Shown piece by piece: positions 8,070 to 17,166 of a DNA stretch of 64,000 nucleotides. The notes under the pieces were generated by a model that saw only the letters and a list, made by a program, of their open reading frames with translations, made no database searches and was not told the DNA's origin. Made by a program: the position numbers and the translations under genes. Origin of the DNA: Actinocorallia aurantiaca (GTDB lineage Bacteria > Actinomycetota > Actinomycetes > Streptosporangiales > Streptosporangiaceae); assembly GCF_039533685.1 (NCBI RefSeq), contig NZ_BAAATZ010000001.1, positions 62,001 to 126,000 of the forward strand. The letters run 5' to 3'. How positions within the stretch are numbered: the stretch's first letter is position 1; each line of letters starts with the position of its first letter.

Positions 8070-9914
8070 ATGCGACCCTTCGAACCCGGCGATCCCGGAC
8101 TCGTCGGCGGGCTCTGGCTCAGCGGACGGCTGGGGGAGGGTCCGCTCGGCGTGGTCTTCCTGGGGCAGCAGGCGGACGGGACCAAGGTCGCGGTCAAACT
8201 GCTGCACGCCCACCTGACCGAGGACCCCGCCATCTGGGAGTCCTACCAGGGGGCGATGGAGGCGGTCGTCCGGATCTCGGTCCCGAACACCGCCCGCGCC
8301 CTATCCACCGGGCTGGTCGGCGCCCGGCCCTTCCTCATGTCGGAGTACGTCGAGGGCATCCCCCTGCCCGACATCCCCGAGCCCTTCTCCGCCGCCGAGC
8401 TGGAACGGCTCGCGGTGCGGACGGCGACCGCCCTGGCCGGCCTGCACGCCGCCGGGATCCCGCACGGCGCGCTGCGCCCGTCCAACGTCATCATGAGCGC
8501 GCAGGGCGCCGTCCTCACCGACTACGGGCTCACCCCGGGCGGGGGGCGGGCGCTCTCCGCCGACCTGCCCGACTGGGCGCGGCTCGTCCAGTCCGCCGCG
8601 GGCGAGCAGGAGCTGCCTCCCCGGCTGCGCACCCTCACCGAGGCGTGCCTGTCGGCGGTGCCGCCGTCCGCCTCCGAGCTGCTGCGGCAGCTCACCGCCC
8701 CCTCCTCCGACCCGGGCGTGACCGTCGCCGAACTCGCCGCGCCGCCCGCGGCCTTCGGACGTCCGGCGCCCGAACCCGAGATCCCCGCGGAGGACGGCCC
8801 GCAGGATCTCGTCCCGCCGAGGCCGGAGGAGCCCGAGGCCCCCCGGATCGAGCTGACGGTCACCGCCTTCGACTCCCCGCTGGGCCCCCCGCCGATGGCC
8901 AGCGACCCGGCGAACCCCGTCGTCGTCGCCGCCGCGATGCCCGCCGCGGACCAGACCGTGTTCGACCCCGTCTCCCCTCCCGTGGCCGAACAGACCATGT
9001 TCGACTCCGTCTCCCCGCCCTCCGCCTCCGGCTCTGGTTGGGCGATGGAGACCCGGGTGGAGCCGATGCCGGGCGCCCTGGCGGAGCCCGGCCCCATGGC
9101 CGGTCCCGGCCCCATGGCCGAGCCCGCCTTCGGCGTGCCGGAGGCCGCGCCGCTGCCGCAGCCTCCCGCCCCCTCCTTCGACGTCCCCCCGCCGTGGGCG
9201 GGAGAGGGCTCGGACGGGCGCGGCGCCAAGCGCTCGCTGCTGGTGGTGGCCGCCTCGGTGACCGTGGCGCTGCTGCTCGTCGGCGTCTTCGCCGTGACCA
9301 GGGGCGGCGGGGAGGCCGACCCGCAGCCCGTCGCCGCCAAGACGGGGATAGCCGCCACCGAACAGCCCACCGCCGAACCTGCGCCCACGGAGCAGCCCTC
9401 CGAGATCCCCACGGCCCCGGCGAAGTCGCAGAAGAACGGCGGCTCGCCCACCCCGAAGCCGAAGAAGACCGCCACCCCGACCCCCACCCCGAGCAAGAAG
9501 AAGCCCAAGCCGCCGCGGAACCTGCTCACCAACAACGGGTTCGAGAGCGGGTTCGGCAAGTGGGAGCCCCGCGCCGCGACCTTCATCGGCGCCAAGGCCG
9601 CCCACTCCGGCAAGCGCGCCGTGCTGCTGCAGGCCGGCAACGGCTACGACGCCGCCGTCGAGTACGTGGCGACCGGCCTCAAGCCGAACACCGCCTACGT
9701 GGTCGTCGGCTGGGTGACCGCCGACGTCGGCGCCACCTTCATCGGCGCCAAGGACTTCGGCCCGGAGTCCAGGTACGTCAGCTCCGGCTCCAAGAAATGG
9801 ACCCGGTTGAGCGTGACCTTCAAGACCGGCGGGGGCACCACCGCCCGCATCTACTGCTGGCGCGACGTCCCCGGCAACGGGGCCTGCGACGACATGGCCC
9901 TCTACCGGCGCTGA
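8070..9914 (+). CDS. Pseudokinase-like Ser/Thr kinase homologue with one membrane segment and a CBM-like C-terminus
   Basis: 614-aa protein. Residues 1-230 form a Hanks-type kinase fold: glycine loop GRLGEGPLG at 19-27, VAVK with Lys43, and SEYVEGIPL at the hinge. The catalytic loop reads HGALRPSN (132-139) where active kinases have HRDLKPxN, so the catalytic Asp is an Ala. The DFG motif is DYG (151-153). It is therefore probably a pseudokinase. A long Pro/Ala-rich linker (about 230-385) leads to one transmembrane helix (about 388-410). A Pro/Thr/Lys-rich extracellular stalk follows, then a beta-sandwich-like domain from about residue 488 that begins NLLTNNGFESGFGKWE, typical of CBM4/9-type carbohydrate-binding modules. 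The ATG has GAGG five nucleotides upstream. The function is unknown; an envelope sensor or scaffold is inference. Confidence 0.8.
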   Translation: MRPFEPGDPGLVGGLWLSGRLGEGPLGVVFLGQQADGTKVAVKLLHAHLTEDPAIWESYQGAMEAVVRISVPNTARALSTGLVGARPFLMSEYVEGIPLPDIPEPFSAAELERLAVRTATALAGLHAAGIPHGALRPSNVIMSAQGAVLTDYGLTPGGGRALSADLPDWARLVQSAAGEQELPPRLRTLTEACLSAVPPSASELLRQLTAPSSDPGVTVAELAAPPAAFGRPAPEPEIPAEDGPQDLVPPRPEEPEAPRIELTVTAFDSPLGPPPMASDPANPVVVAAAMPAADQTVFDPVSPPVAEQTMFDSVSPPSASGSGWAMETRVEPMPGALAEPGPMAGPGPMAEPAFGVPEAAPLPQPPAPSFDVPPPWAGEGSDGRGAKRSLLVVAASVTVALLLVGVFAVTRGGGEADPQPVAAKTGIAATEQPTAEPAPTEQPSEIPTAPAKSQKNGGSPTPKPKKTATPTPTPSKKKPKPPRNLLTNNGFESGFGKWEPRAATFIGAKAAHSGKRAVLLQAGNGYDAAVEYVATGLKPNTAYVVVGWVTADVGATFIGAKDFGPESRYVSSGSKKWTRLSVTFKTGGGTTARIYCWRDVPGNGACDDMALYRR

Positions 9915-9927
9915 CCTGGAGCGACGC

Positions 9928-9960
9928 GAAGGCCCGGCACCCCTCGGGTGCCGGGCCTTC
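9928..9960. terminator. Bidirectional terminator between convergent genes
   Basis: A perfect 15-bp stem (GAAGGCCCGGCACCC and complement, loop CTC) sits between the convergent pseudokinase gene and the M20 amidohydrolase gene. It can serve both strands. Confidence 0.8.
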
Positions 9961-9987
9961 GTCCGTCTCGCCGGGCGTCGCCGCCCG

Positions 9988-11271
9988 TCAGGCGCGGGAG
10001 TCCTCCAGGCCGGTGGGGACGGCCGAGCCGGGAAGCTCGCACAGCGCGGTCAGCACGGTCGCGACGAGGATCTTGACGCCGACCGGGATGCAGGACTCGT
10101 CCACGTCGAAGTCGCCGCGGTGCAGGTCGTACTCGGGGCCGCCGGGGGTGCGCACGCCGAGCCGGCCGTAGGCGCCGGGGATCGACTCCAGGTAGTAGCC
10201 GAAGTCGTCGCCGCCCAGGCTCTGCGGGGCGGTCACCACCTTGTCCGGCTGCTCCAGCACCAGGGCGCCGGCGTCCTTGAACATCTGGACGCTGGCCTGG
10301 TCGTTGACGGTCGGCGGCACGCCCCGGACGTACTCCAGGGAGGCCTCCACCTCGTAGGCCCCGGCGACGGAGTGCAGCAGGGCCCGCATCAGCTCGGGGG
10401 CCCGGTGCCAGGCCTCGTCGTCCAGGCAGCGCACGGTGCCCTCGGCCAGCCCCTGGTCGGGGATGGCGTTGGCGACCGAGCCCGCGTTCATCCGGCCCCA
10501 GACCAGGCTGAGGCTGGAGCGGGGGTCCACCCTGCGGGACAGGGCGGCGGGCAGCTCGGTGACGATCTTCGCCAGCGCGTAGACGAGGTCCGCGGTCAGG
10601 TGCGGCCGGGCGGTGTGCCCGCCGGGCCCGTTGACCTTGACGTAGACCTTGTCGCAGGCCGCAGTGATCGGGCCGGTGCGCACGCCGAGCTGGCCGACCT
10701 CGAACTTGGGCTCGCAGTGCAGGCCGAAGATCCGGTTCACCCCGACCAGCCCGCCGGCCGCCAGGATGTCCAGCGCCCCGCCGGGGTTCTCCTCCGCGGG
10801 CTGGAACAGCAGCCGCACCCGGCCCGGGAGCAGCCCCAGGGCGGCCTGGCGGGCCAGGAACAGCCCGGCGCCCAGCACGACCGTGGTGTGCACGTCGTGC
10901 CCGCAGGCGTGGCTCAGGCCGGGGACCGTCGAGGCGTAGGGGACGTCCTTCTCATCCGGCAGCGGCAGGGCGTCGATGTCGGCGCGCAGCGCCACCATCG
11001 GGCCGCAGTCGGGCCCGATGTCGCAGATGACGCCGGTCCCCTTGGGCAGCACCCGCGGTTCCAGCCCCGCCTCCTTGAGGCGCTCCACCAGCCGTTCGGT
11101 GGTGCGGAACTCGGTGTACCCGAGTTCGGGATGCATGTGCAGATCGCGGCGGAACCCGATCAGATCGTCGGCGTTCAGGTCGAGGTAGGCCGCCAGCTGC
11201 TTGCGCAGGTCTGGATCCTCGTCCGCCGGCGAGTCCAGGGACGGCATCACCCCTGGATGAGTCTGCGTCAT
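9988..11271 (-). CDS. M20-family amidohydrolase (peptidase family M20D)
   Basis: 427-aa metal-dependent amidohydrolase of the hippurate hydrolase / N-acyl-amino-acid hydrolase type. The N-terminal part has FRRDLHMHPELGYTEFRT. The metal centre is visible in ALRADIDALPL, SHACGHDVHTT and FQPAEENPGGA. The dimerisation domain carries GPGGHTARPH. Such enzymes remove acyl groups from amino acids or hydrolyse indole- or benzoyl-amino acid conjugates; the substrate here is unknown. The start is ATG 11271 with GAGGGGGCG upstream. An in-frame extension to 11481 lacks family similarity. It ends the pair with the GCS2-type ligase, 55 nt downstream of that gene. Confidence 0.88.
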   Translation of the reverse strand: MTQTHPGVMPSLDSPADEDPDLRKQLAAYLDLNADDLIGFRRDLHMHPELGYTEFRTTERLVERLKEAGLEPRVLPKGTGVICDIGPDCGPMVALRADIDALPLPDEKDVPYASTVPGLSHACGHDVHTTVVLGAGLFLARQAALGLLPGRVRLLFQPAEENPGGALDILAAGGLVGVNRIFGLHCEPKFEVGQLGVRTGPITAACDKVYVKVNGPGGHTARPHLTADLVYALAKIVTELPAALSRRVDPRSSLSLVWGRMNAGSVANAIPDQGLAEGTVRCLDDEAWHRAPELMRALLHSVAGAYEVEASLEYVRGVPPTVNDQASVQMFKDAGALVLEQPDKVVTAPQSLGGDDFGYYLESIPGAYGRLGVRTPGGPEYDLHRGDFDVDESCIPVGVKILVATVLTALCELPGSAVPTGLEDSRA

Positions 11272-11326
11272 GTGCGCCCCCTCAGGCGTGGCACTTCTCG
11301 TCGTATCGGTCTGTTCGGGGGGCTCC

Positions 11327-12493
11327 TCAGGTCGTCCCTGCATGGACCACCTCCCGTGGGCCGACGAACCTGTTCTCCGCGAACTCCATGATCGTCGCGG
11401 AGACGACGTCCTCCAGGCTGCCGCCCTCGGCGCGGATCGCGCGCTGACGCTCGTACGGGGCGCCGTGCTCCAGGACCTCACCGATCACCTTGAGCTCTTC
11501 GGCGCACCCGAGGCGGTCTGCCACGGGAGCGAGCTCAGAGGCGAGTTCGTACAGCTCGTCACGGAGCGGCGCGGTACGTCCGTAGTCATCGGTGATGATG
11601 ATGGCGTCGAGCCCGTATCGGGTCGCTCGCCATTTATTATCGCGGACAACCCACGTCGCCGGGCGCGGAAGCGCATATCCGCGATCGATTTGCTGCTCGA
11701 AAAGCGTGACGAGGGACTGACACAACGCAGTAACCATCCCGACCTCACGCATTGTCGGGATCCCGTCGAACATGCGTACTTCAACGGTTCCGAAGTCCGG
11801 ATGGGGGCGGATGTCCCACCAGACCTCCTTGATCGACCTGATCGTCCCGGCCCGCAGCAGCGTGTCCATGTACCCCTCGAACTCCGCCCAGTCCCCCAGG
11901 GAGTGCGGCGGGCCGGCGGTGGGCAGCGAGCCGAACACGATCGAGCGGCTGGAGGCCAGCCCGGTGTCGTGCCCCTTCCAGAACGGGCTGGAGGCGGTCA
12001 GCGCCAGGAAGTGCGGCAGGTAGGCCGAGAGCGCGTTGATGATCGGGATCGCCTTGTCCTGGTCGGTGACCCCCACGTGGACGTGCACCCCGAAGGTCTG
12101 GATCCGGCGGGCCAGCCACTGCATCTCCTCGATGAGCTCGGCGTACCGCTGGATCGGCGCCATGACCGCGTCCCGCCAGTCGCTGACCGGGTGGGTGCCG
12201 GTGCAGGCGAGCCGCATCTTGCGCGCCGCGGCCGCCTCGCGCAGCTGGGCGATCGAGGAGGACAGGTCGGCGACGATCTCCGACACCGTGAAGCAGGGGT
12301 CGGTGACGACCTCGATGGTCGACTCCATCAGCTCGTGCCGCAGCTTGGTGAACTTGCCCTCACTGAGCTGGGGGACGTCCGCGAGCACCTGCCCGGCGTC
12401 CTGCCGGAGCATCCTGCTCTCGTCGTCGACGAGCTGGAGTTCCCACTCCACCCCCAGGGTCGCGCCGCGAGACGGGTTGAAGCGAATGGTCAC
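11327..12493 (-). CDS. Glutamate-cysteine ligase family 2 protein (YbdK-type carboxylate-amine ligase)
   Basis: 388-aa member of the GCS2 family. It contains TLGVEWELQLVD at the N-terminus, HELMESTIEVVTDPC, the GVHVHVGVTDQDKAI segment, and WDIRPHPDFGTVEVRMFD, all ATP/metal-site motifs of the glutamine-synthetase-like fold. Family members ligate glutamate to small amines; several actinobacterial members are of unproven substrate, and this genome type normally makes mycothiol rather than glutathione. I start at GTG 12493 because GGAGG lies 6 nt upstream; the longer TTG start at 12511 would place that site inside the gene. Its upstream region contains the AT-rich island at about 12770-12855. Confidence 0.85.
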   Translation of the reverse strand: MTIRFNPSRGATLGVEWELQLVDDESRMLRQDAGQVLADVPQLSEGKFTKLRHELMESTIEVVTDPCFTVSEIVADLSSSIAQLREAAAARKMRLACTGTHPVSDWRDAVMAPIQRYAELIEEMQWLARRIQTFGVHVHVGVTDQDKAIPIINALSAYLPHFLALTASSPFWKGHDTGLASSRSIVFGSLPTAGPPHSLGDWAEFEGYMDTLLRAGTIRSIKEVWWDIRPHPDFGTVEVRMFDGIPTMREVGMVTALCQSLVTLFEQQIDRGYALPRPATWVVRDNKWRATRYGLDAIIITDDYGRTAPLRDELYELASELAPVADRLGCAEELKVIGEVLEHGAPYERQRAIRAEGGSLEDVVSATIMEFAENRFVGPREVVHAGTT

Positions 12494-12858
12494 GGCAACC
12501 TCCGTAGACAATCCTTGCAGGTCGATGCGGAGCCCGTGGCGCGATCCGGCCAGTCCGCCCGCGTTCCTGGTAGAACCCAGGAACGATCTTGGCCGACCCG
12601 CCCCGGCACCGTCGCCAGACTGTCTGCCCGATCTACGAAGCTTCTATCCGGAAACCGCCTCCGGCGGGACGGAGATCACCATCCCGGCGATCCCCCTCAA
12701 GAAGCCCCCGCCGTCCCGCTCCCCGCCTCATCCGTCCAGACTATCCGCCGAGGACGACACAGGGGAATCGTGACTTTCTCCTGCCCCATACGGGATATTC
12801 AGCAATGTATCCCTATAAGTAACTATCAATACGAAATATTTCCCAGTGGGATACGCCC
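12494..12858. other. Intergenic region with an AT-rich island and GGGATA half-sites
   Basis: No supportable gene. The stretch from about 12770 to 12855 is clearly poorer in GC than its surroundings. It holds GGGATA at 12792-12797, GTATCCC at 12807-12813 and GGGATAC at 12848-12854; the last two are a perfect 7-bp inverted repeat separated by 34 nt. A TATAAG hexamer lies between them. It could be promoter/operator DNA for the GCS2 gene or the residue of a regulated gene lost together with the neighbouring TetR relic. Confidence 0.4.
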
Positions 12859-13290
12859 TCAACCAGCGGGGGAGAGCGCGTGGACCAGCCTCGCCACCAG
12901 CACCCGCGTCTCCTCGAAGGACGCCTCGCCCAAGGCCGGCGAGTCCGCTATCGAGCGCATCACCCCCATGCCGAGCAGCAGAGCGCCGATCAGCTCCACG
13001 CGCAGTTCGGCGTTCTCGCCCTCCAGCCGGTCGGTGAACTCCCGTAGGTACCCCTCGCACAGCTGAGTGCGCAACTGCTCGCGCACGGCGGGCCGGTTCG
13101 CCGAGCGGAGCATCACCAGGAGCGGATGCTCCCCGTCGAACATCTGCCAATCCCCGAAGACGACCTCCCGGAGCAGGGCGTCCGCGATGTGGACGGGCGG
13201 ACGGGAAGGGTCGCCGGCGAGCCCCCGGGGGATCTCGGCCTGCACGGCCTCGGCGTACAACTTCTCCTTCGACCCGAAGTAAGCGCCTGG
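12859..13290 (-). pseudogene. TetR-family regulator remnant lacking the DNA-binding domain
   Basis: The minus-strand frame ending at 12859 reads PGAYFGSKEKLYAEAV, which matches the last helix of a TetR HTH. A TetR C-terminal ligand domain of about 130 aa follows (GEHPLLVMLRSANRPAVREQ, LLLGMGVMRS). Upstream of the PGAYF codons the frame turns into a proline string unlike any HTH, and only unsupported starts are available (TTG 13260). The first two HTH helices are therefore missing. The gene appears truncated at its 5' end by deletion or rearrangement next to the efflux operon. A ligand-binding-only protein started from TTG 13260 is possible but lacks a properly spaced ribosome-binding site. 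Confidence 0.7.
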
Positions 13291-13338
13291 CGAAGGCGAC
13301 GGAGGAACTGGTGGAGGCGGTCACACGCTGAAGCCGCG

Positions 13339-13796
13339 TCACGGACCGCGGAAGTAGGCCGCGGACGAACGGGTGCGCAGGAGCAGGACCGTCATCCCGC
13401 CCAGGAAGAGCAGGGGCGAGAAGAGCACCACGTCGAGGAGGGCCCATTCCGCGTTGCTGGGAACGCAGCCCTCGGGCGGGCATTCGTGGGAGAGCGTGTC
13501 GCACAGAAGGGTTCCGAGGAACAGCAGCTCCAGGCCGGCCGCCGTCGCGGTACCGGCCAGGACTCCCCTGCGCGCCTTGGCCGCGCCGGGCTCCAGGCGC
13601 AATGAGGAGACGAACATCCAGTGAGCCGCGATCACCGCGATCATCGCGACCGCCGCCCAGACCCAGAACGGGACCGAACTCCCGAAGAAACCGATCCACC
13701 CCAGGACCCCGAAGATCAGGAAAAGCGAGTGGATGACCGTCGCGGCCACCGCGCCGATCACGCTCCACGGGCGTTTCCGGCGCAGAAGGGGCAGGC

Positions 13797-13800
<4 letters not shown>
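13339..13800 (-). CDS. Small four-helix membrane protein, last gene of the efflux operon
   Basis: 153-aa protein with four predicted membrane helices (about 14-36, 44-64, 80-96 and 121-142). A short extracellular Cys-containing loop, CDTLSHECPPEGC, lies between helices 3 and 4. It begins at GTG 13800, which overlaps the ATPase stop (GTGA), so it is coupled to the ABC operon. The C-terminal LLLRTRSSAAYFRGP closely resembles the C-terminus of the protein at 18817-19314 (LLLRTRSVAAHLRAP). The N-termini are also alike, so the two are paralogues. The function is unknown. It may be an accessory subunit of the transporter (inference from coupling). Confidence 0.75.
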
Positions 13801-14503
<703 letters not shown>

Positions 14504-14507
<4 letters not shown>

Positions 14508-15460
14508 CCGCGGCCCTGTTCCTTCTTGGGCCCGGAGAAGGCGGCGTCCTCGGGGGCGAGATCGAGGATCTTCTCCCCCACCTTCAGGCCGGACTTGATC
14601 TCGACCCTCTTGCCGTCGTTCAGGCCCAGTTCGACCTCGCGGCGGGTCTGCTCGCCGGACTCCCCGACGACCGTCACCCAGCCGGTCTCGGCCTTGCCGA
14701 GCACCGCCGCGAGCGGGACGACCGGAACGTTCTTCGCCTGGTCCGTGAGGACCGACATCTCGGCGGGCAGCCCGGGGAAGACCTTGCGGGACTCGGGGAT
14801 GCGGCAGGAGACCTCGACCGCGGCCTTCTCGCCGCCGCCCGCTCCGTAGGAGATCAGCGGGCAGGAGAACGGCGCCGGGCCGTGGTCGATCTGCAGTTTG
14901 ACGCCGCGGGGCTTGTTGTAGAGGCGGTAGATGTCCTTGGTCTCGACCTCGGCCACCGCGCGGAAACGTTCTCGGTCCACCGAGAACGCCACCTGGCCGG
15001 GGGCGACCGGAGAGCCGACATACGCCTGGATCTCCTTGACCTTCCCCGCCGCCGGAGCCGCCAGATACAGCGTCACGGGCTTGACGGGCTTGGGCTTGGC
15101 GCCCGGCTTGGCGGGCGCCTTCTGCTCGGGGGTGTGCTTGAACGCCAGGACGGCCTCGCCCTTGTTCACCCGCTGGCCCTTCTTCACCAGCACCTGGGTG
15201 ACCGTCCCCTCCTTCTCCGGCCGGGCGGGCGTGGCCGGATCGGCCTCCACCACCGCCTTGAGCACGAGCCGCGCGACGATCGTCCCCTGGGCCACCTTGA
15301 TCGTCTTGGGTGCCAGGTCGGGTACCGGCAGCGTCTCGGCCACCGGTTCGGGCGCGGCGGCGCCGTTGTTGGCCAGGTAGCCGGTGCCGAAGACCACCGC
15401 GCCGACCGCCAGCAGGATGCCCGCCTTGCCCGCGCGGTTGCCCGAGATTCCCAGTGCCAT
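14504..15460 (-). CDS. HlyD/RND-type membrane-fusion (adaptor) protein
   Basis: 318-aa adaptor with one N-terminal membrane anchor (about residues 13-30). A biotinyl-lipoyl-like module contains EKEGTVTQVLVKKGQRVNKGEAVLAF, quoted here only in part as KKGQRVNKGEAVL. The hairpin is short and Lys/Pro-rich, followed by a beta-barrel and a C-terminal domain with VPVVPLAAVLGKAETGWV. The ATG at 15460 has an excellent AAGGAG site 5 nt upstream. It sits 9 nt after the permease gene and overlaps the ATPase gene. In Gram-positive MacAB-like systems the adaptor acts outside the membrane. Confidence 0.85.
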
Positions 15461-15469
15461 CAGTTCTCC

Positions 15470-16717
15470 TTAAGACCGGATCGCCCGGATAACGGATCGC
15501 TGCATCGCTCGCCAGGCCGGGATCAGCCCCGTGAAGACGCCCACGCAGACCGCCACGCCCAGCCCGAGCAGCGCCGCGTCCCAGGGGAAGGAGGTGTCGA
15601 TGCCCTGCTCTGATATCCCGAAGTACCGGGACATCAGGATCCCCATCGCCGGTCCCTGCACGAGGTAGCCGGCGGACACCCCGGCGAGACCGGCCGCGAA
15701 GCAGACGATGAGCCCTTCGAGCAGCACCGTCAGGAAGAGGTCGGGCCCGGTCGCACCGAAGCAGCGGTGCACGCCGAACTCGCTGCGCCGCTGCCGGACC
15801 GCGAAGATCCCGAGCGCGATCACCGGCAGCGAGCCGAGCAGCAGCATCGCGGCGGTGACTCCCATCAGCAGGAGCCGAAGCTTGCCGCCGATCGCCATGA
15901 AGTTCCCGAAGGTCTTCTGGACGTGGATCTGGTCCACGCCCCACTTCGGCGCTTCCGCCTTGAGCCGCGTGATGGTCGCCGCGCTGTGCTCGGGTGCGAT
16001 CCGCAGCTTGAAGGTCGGTTGATGGGTGGGCATCCCCATCTGCAGCATCGACGCGAAGGGAAGGTAGACCATCGGGATCTGCCCGGAGGGGCCCATCATC
16101 CCCCCGGCTCTCTCCTCGGCGAGCCCCACGATCCGGGCCTTCTGCCAGATCTCCCCTGCGGCGAACTCGATGCGGGCGCCGATCGCCTCCCGGGGATCCA
16201 GCCCGACCAGCCGCGCGAACCCCTCGGTGGCCACGATCGACGGTTCCAGCCGCACGTCGTCGGTGGCGTTGAACCATCGCCCCGCCTTCATCGACAGGTA
16301 ATCGATCTCCTGCAACCGGTGGTCGGTCACGGTCAGCATGAATTTCGGCGGCCCGTTCATCGGCTGCGACTTGAACACCTGGCGGTCGGCCGTGCGGATC
16401 TGCGCCTGGCCGAACTGGAAATACGGCGAGTGCACGATCCCGAACCGTTGCAGCGAGTCCTTCATCGCCCGCAACGACTTCGCGGGCACCCCATCCGCGT
16501 TCATCCGCCGGAACTGCATGTCGAGCAGCATCGTGCCGGGACGCCCCGTCTGCTGTTCGAACAGATCCCGCGCCACCTGCTGGGTCACCCCGCCCACCGC
16601 TGCGACCACCGTCACCGTCGCCACCAGGCAGGCGACACAGAAAGCAGACAGAAGAACCCTGATCTTCCCGACCCTGATCTCCGCGAGCGCGGAGAGGAAC
16701 ATCCCCCTGATCGGCAC
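15470..16717 (-). CDS. FtsX-like/MacB-type ABC permease
   Basis: 415-aa permease of the type with a membrane helix near the N-terminus (about 18-40), a large extracellular domain (about 50-270) and three C-terminal helices (about 280-305, 330-355 and 375-400). The segment after the second helix has RQRRSEFGVHRCFGATGPDL, the cytoplasmic coupling motif of FtsX/MacB proteins. The start is GTG 16717 with GGAGG 6 nt upstream. It is the promoter-proximal gene of the four-gene operon. The extracellular domain contains no known enzyme motif. About 200 nt upstream (16718-16921) hold only promoter-like, AT-richer sequence near 16790-16835. Confidence 0.9.
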   Translation of the reverse strand: MPIRGMFLSALAEIRVGKIRVLLSAFCVACLVATVTVVAAVGGVTQQVARDLFEQQTGRPGTMLLDMQFRRMNADGVPAKSLRAMKDSLQRFGIVHSPYFQFGQAQIRTADRQVFKSQPMNGPPKFMLTVTDHRLQEIDYLSMKAGRWFNATDDVRLEPSIVATEGFARLVGLDPREAIGARIEFAAGEIWQKARIVGLAEERAGGMMGPSGQIPMVYLPFASMLQMGMPTHQPTFKLRIAPEHSAATITRLKAEAPKWGVDQIHVQKTFGNFMAIGGKLRLLLMGVTAAMLLLGSLPVIALGIFAVRQRRSEFGVHRCFGATGPDLFLTVLLEGLIVCFAAGLAGVSAGYLVQGPAMGILMSRYFGISEQGIDTSFPWDAALLGLGVAVCVGVFTGLIPAWRAMQRSVIRAIRS

Positions 16718-16921
16718 AACGCCTCCTCAGGCCGAAGTGCCAACGATCTTGCGTCCGCTGCCCCGCTCACCGCAAGCAAAACCTTACGTGACGGAACTCA
16801 CAAAACCATTAAAAAATGCATGCAACCGTAAATGGGAACGCTCCAACGACCATCCCCATCGCCGACGACACGAATCGCCGCTCTCCACCTCCGCGACCTC
16901 ACGGAAAGTCGCGACCGGGAT

Positions 16922-17149
16922 TCACTTTCCGAAAAAGTCGAACTCCCCTGCCCGCACACCTCGGACGAACGCCTCCCACTCACCCCGCGTATAGACGATC
17001 ACCTCGGCCCCCGGCCGCAGGCTGTGCCGCACCGCGACGCGCTCAGAACCGTCCGCAAGAGGCCCCGCCTCCACGCATTCCGGTCCTCCGTTGGCGCTGA
17101 AGGTGCTGATGTGCCAGACAACGCCGGTCAGATCCTCGGGGGTGTCCAT
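16922..17149 (-). CDS. DUF397 protein
   Basis: 75-aa DUF397 protein. It shows the family layout: WHISTFSANGGPECVEAGPLADG near the N-terminus, VAVRHSLRPGAEVIVYTRGEW in the middle, and an EWEAFVRGVRAGEFD C-terminus. DUF397 genes typically follow an XRE/DUF5753 regulator, and this one starts 18 nt after the gene at 17167. In Streptomyces such pairs (the BldB/WhiJ-like families) affect development or antibiotic production, and some have been proposed as toxin-antitoxin-like modules. The role here is not known. Confidence 0.88.
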   Translation of the reverse strand: MDTPEDLTGVVWHISTFSANGGPECVEAGPLADGSERVAVRHSLRPGAEVIVYTRGEWEAFVRGVRAGEFDFFGK

Positions 17150-17166
17150 CCTGGCGCTCCTATTCC

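Noticed and set aside
12728..13768. 346-codon minus-strand frame across the TetR relic and the small membrane gene
   Set aside because: It is out of frame with both real sequences and is Arg-rich noise; only the 12859-13290 TetR frame has family similarity.
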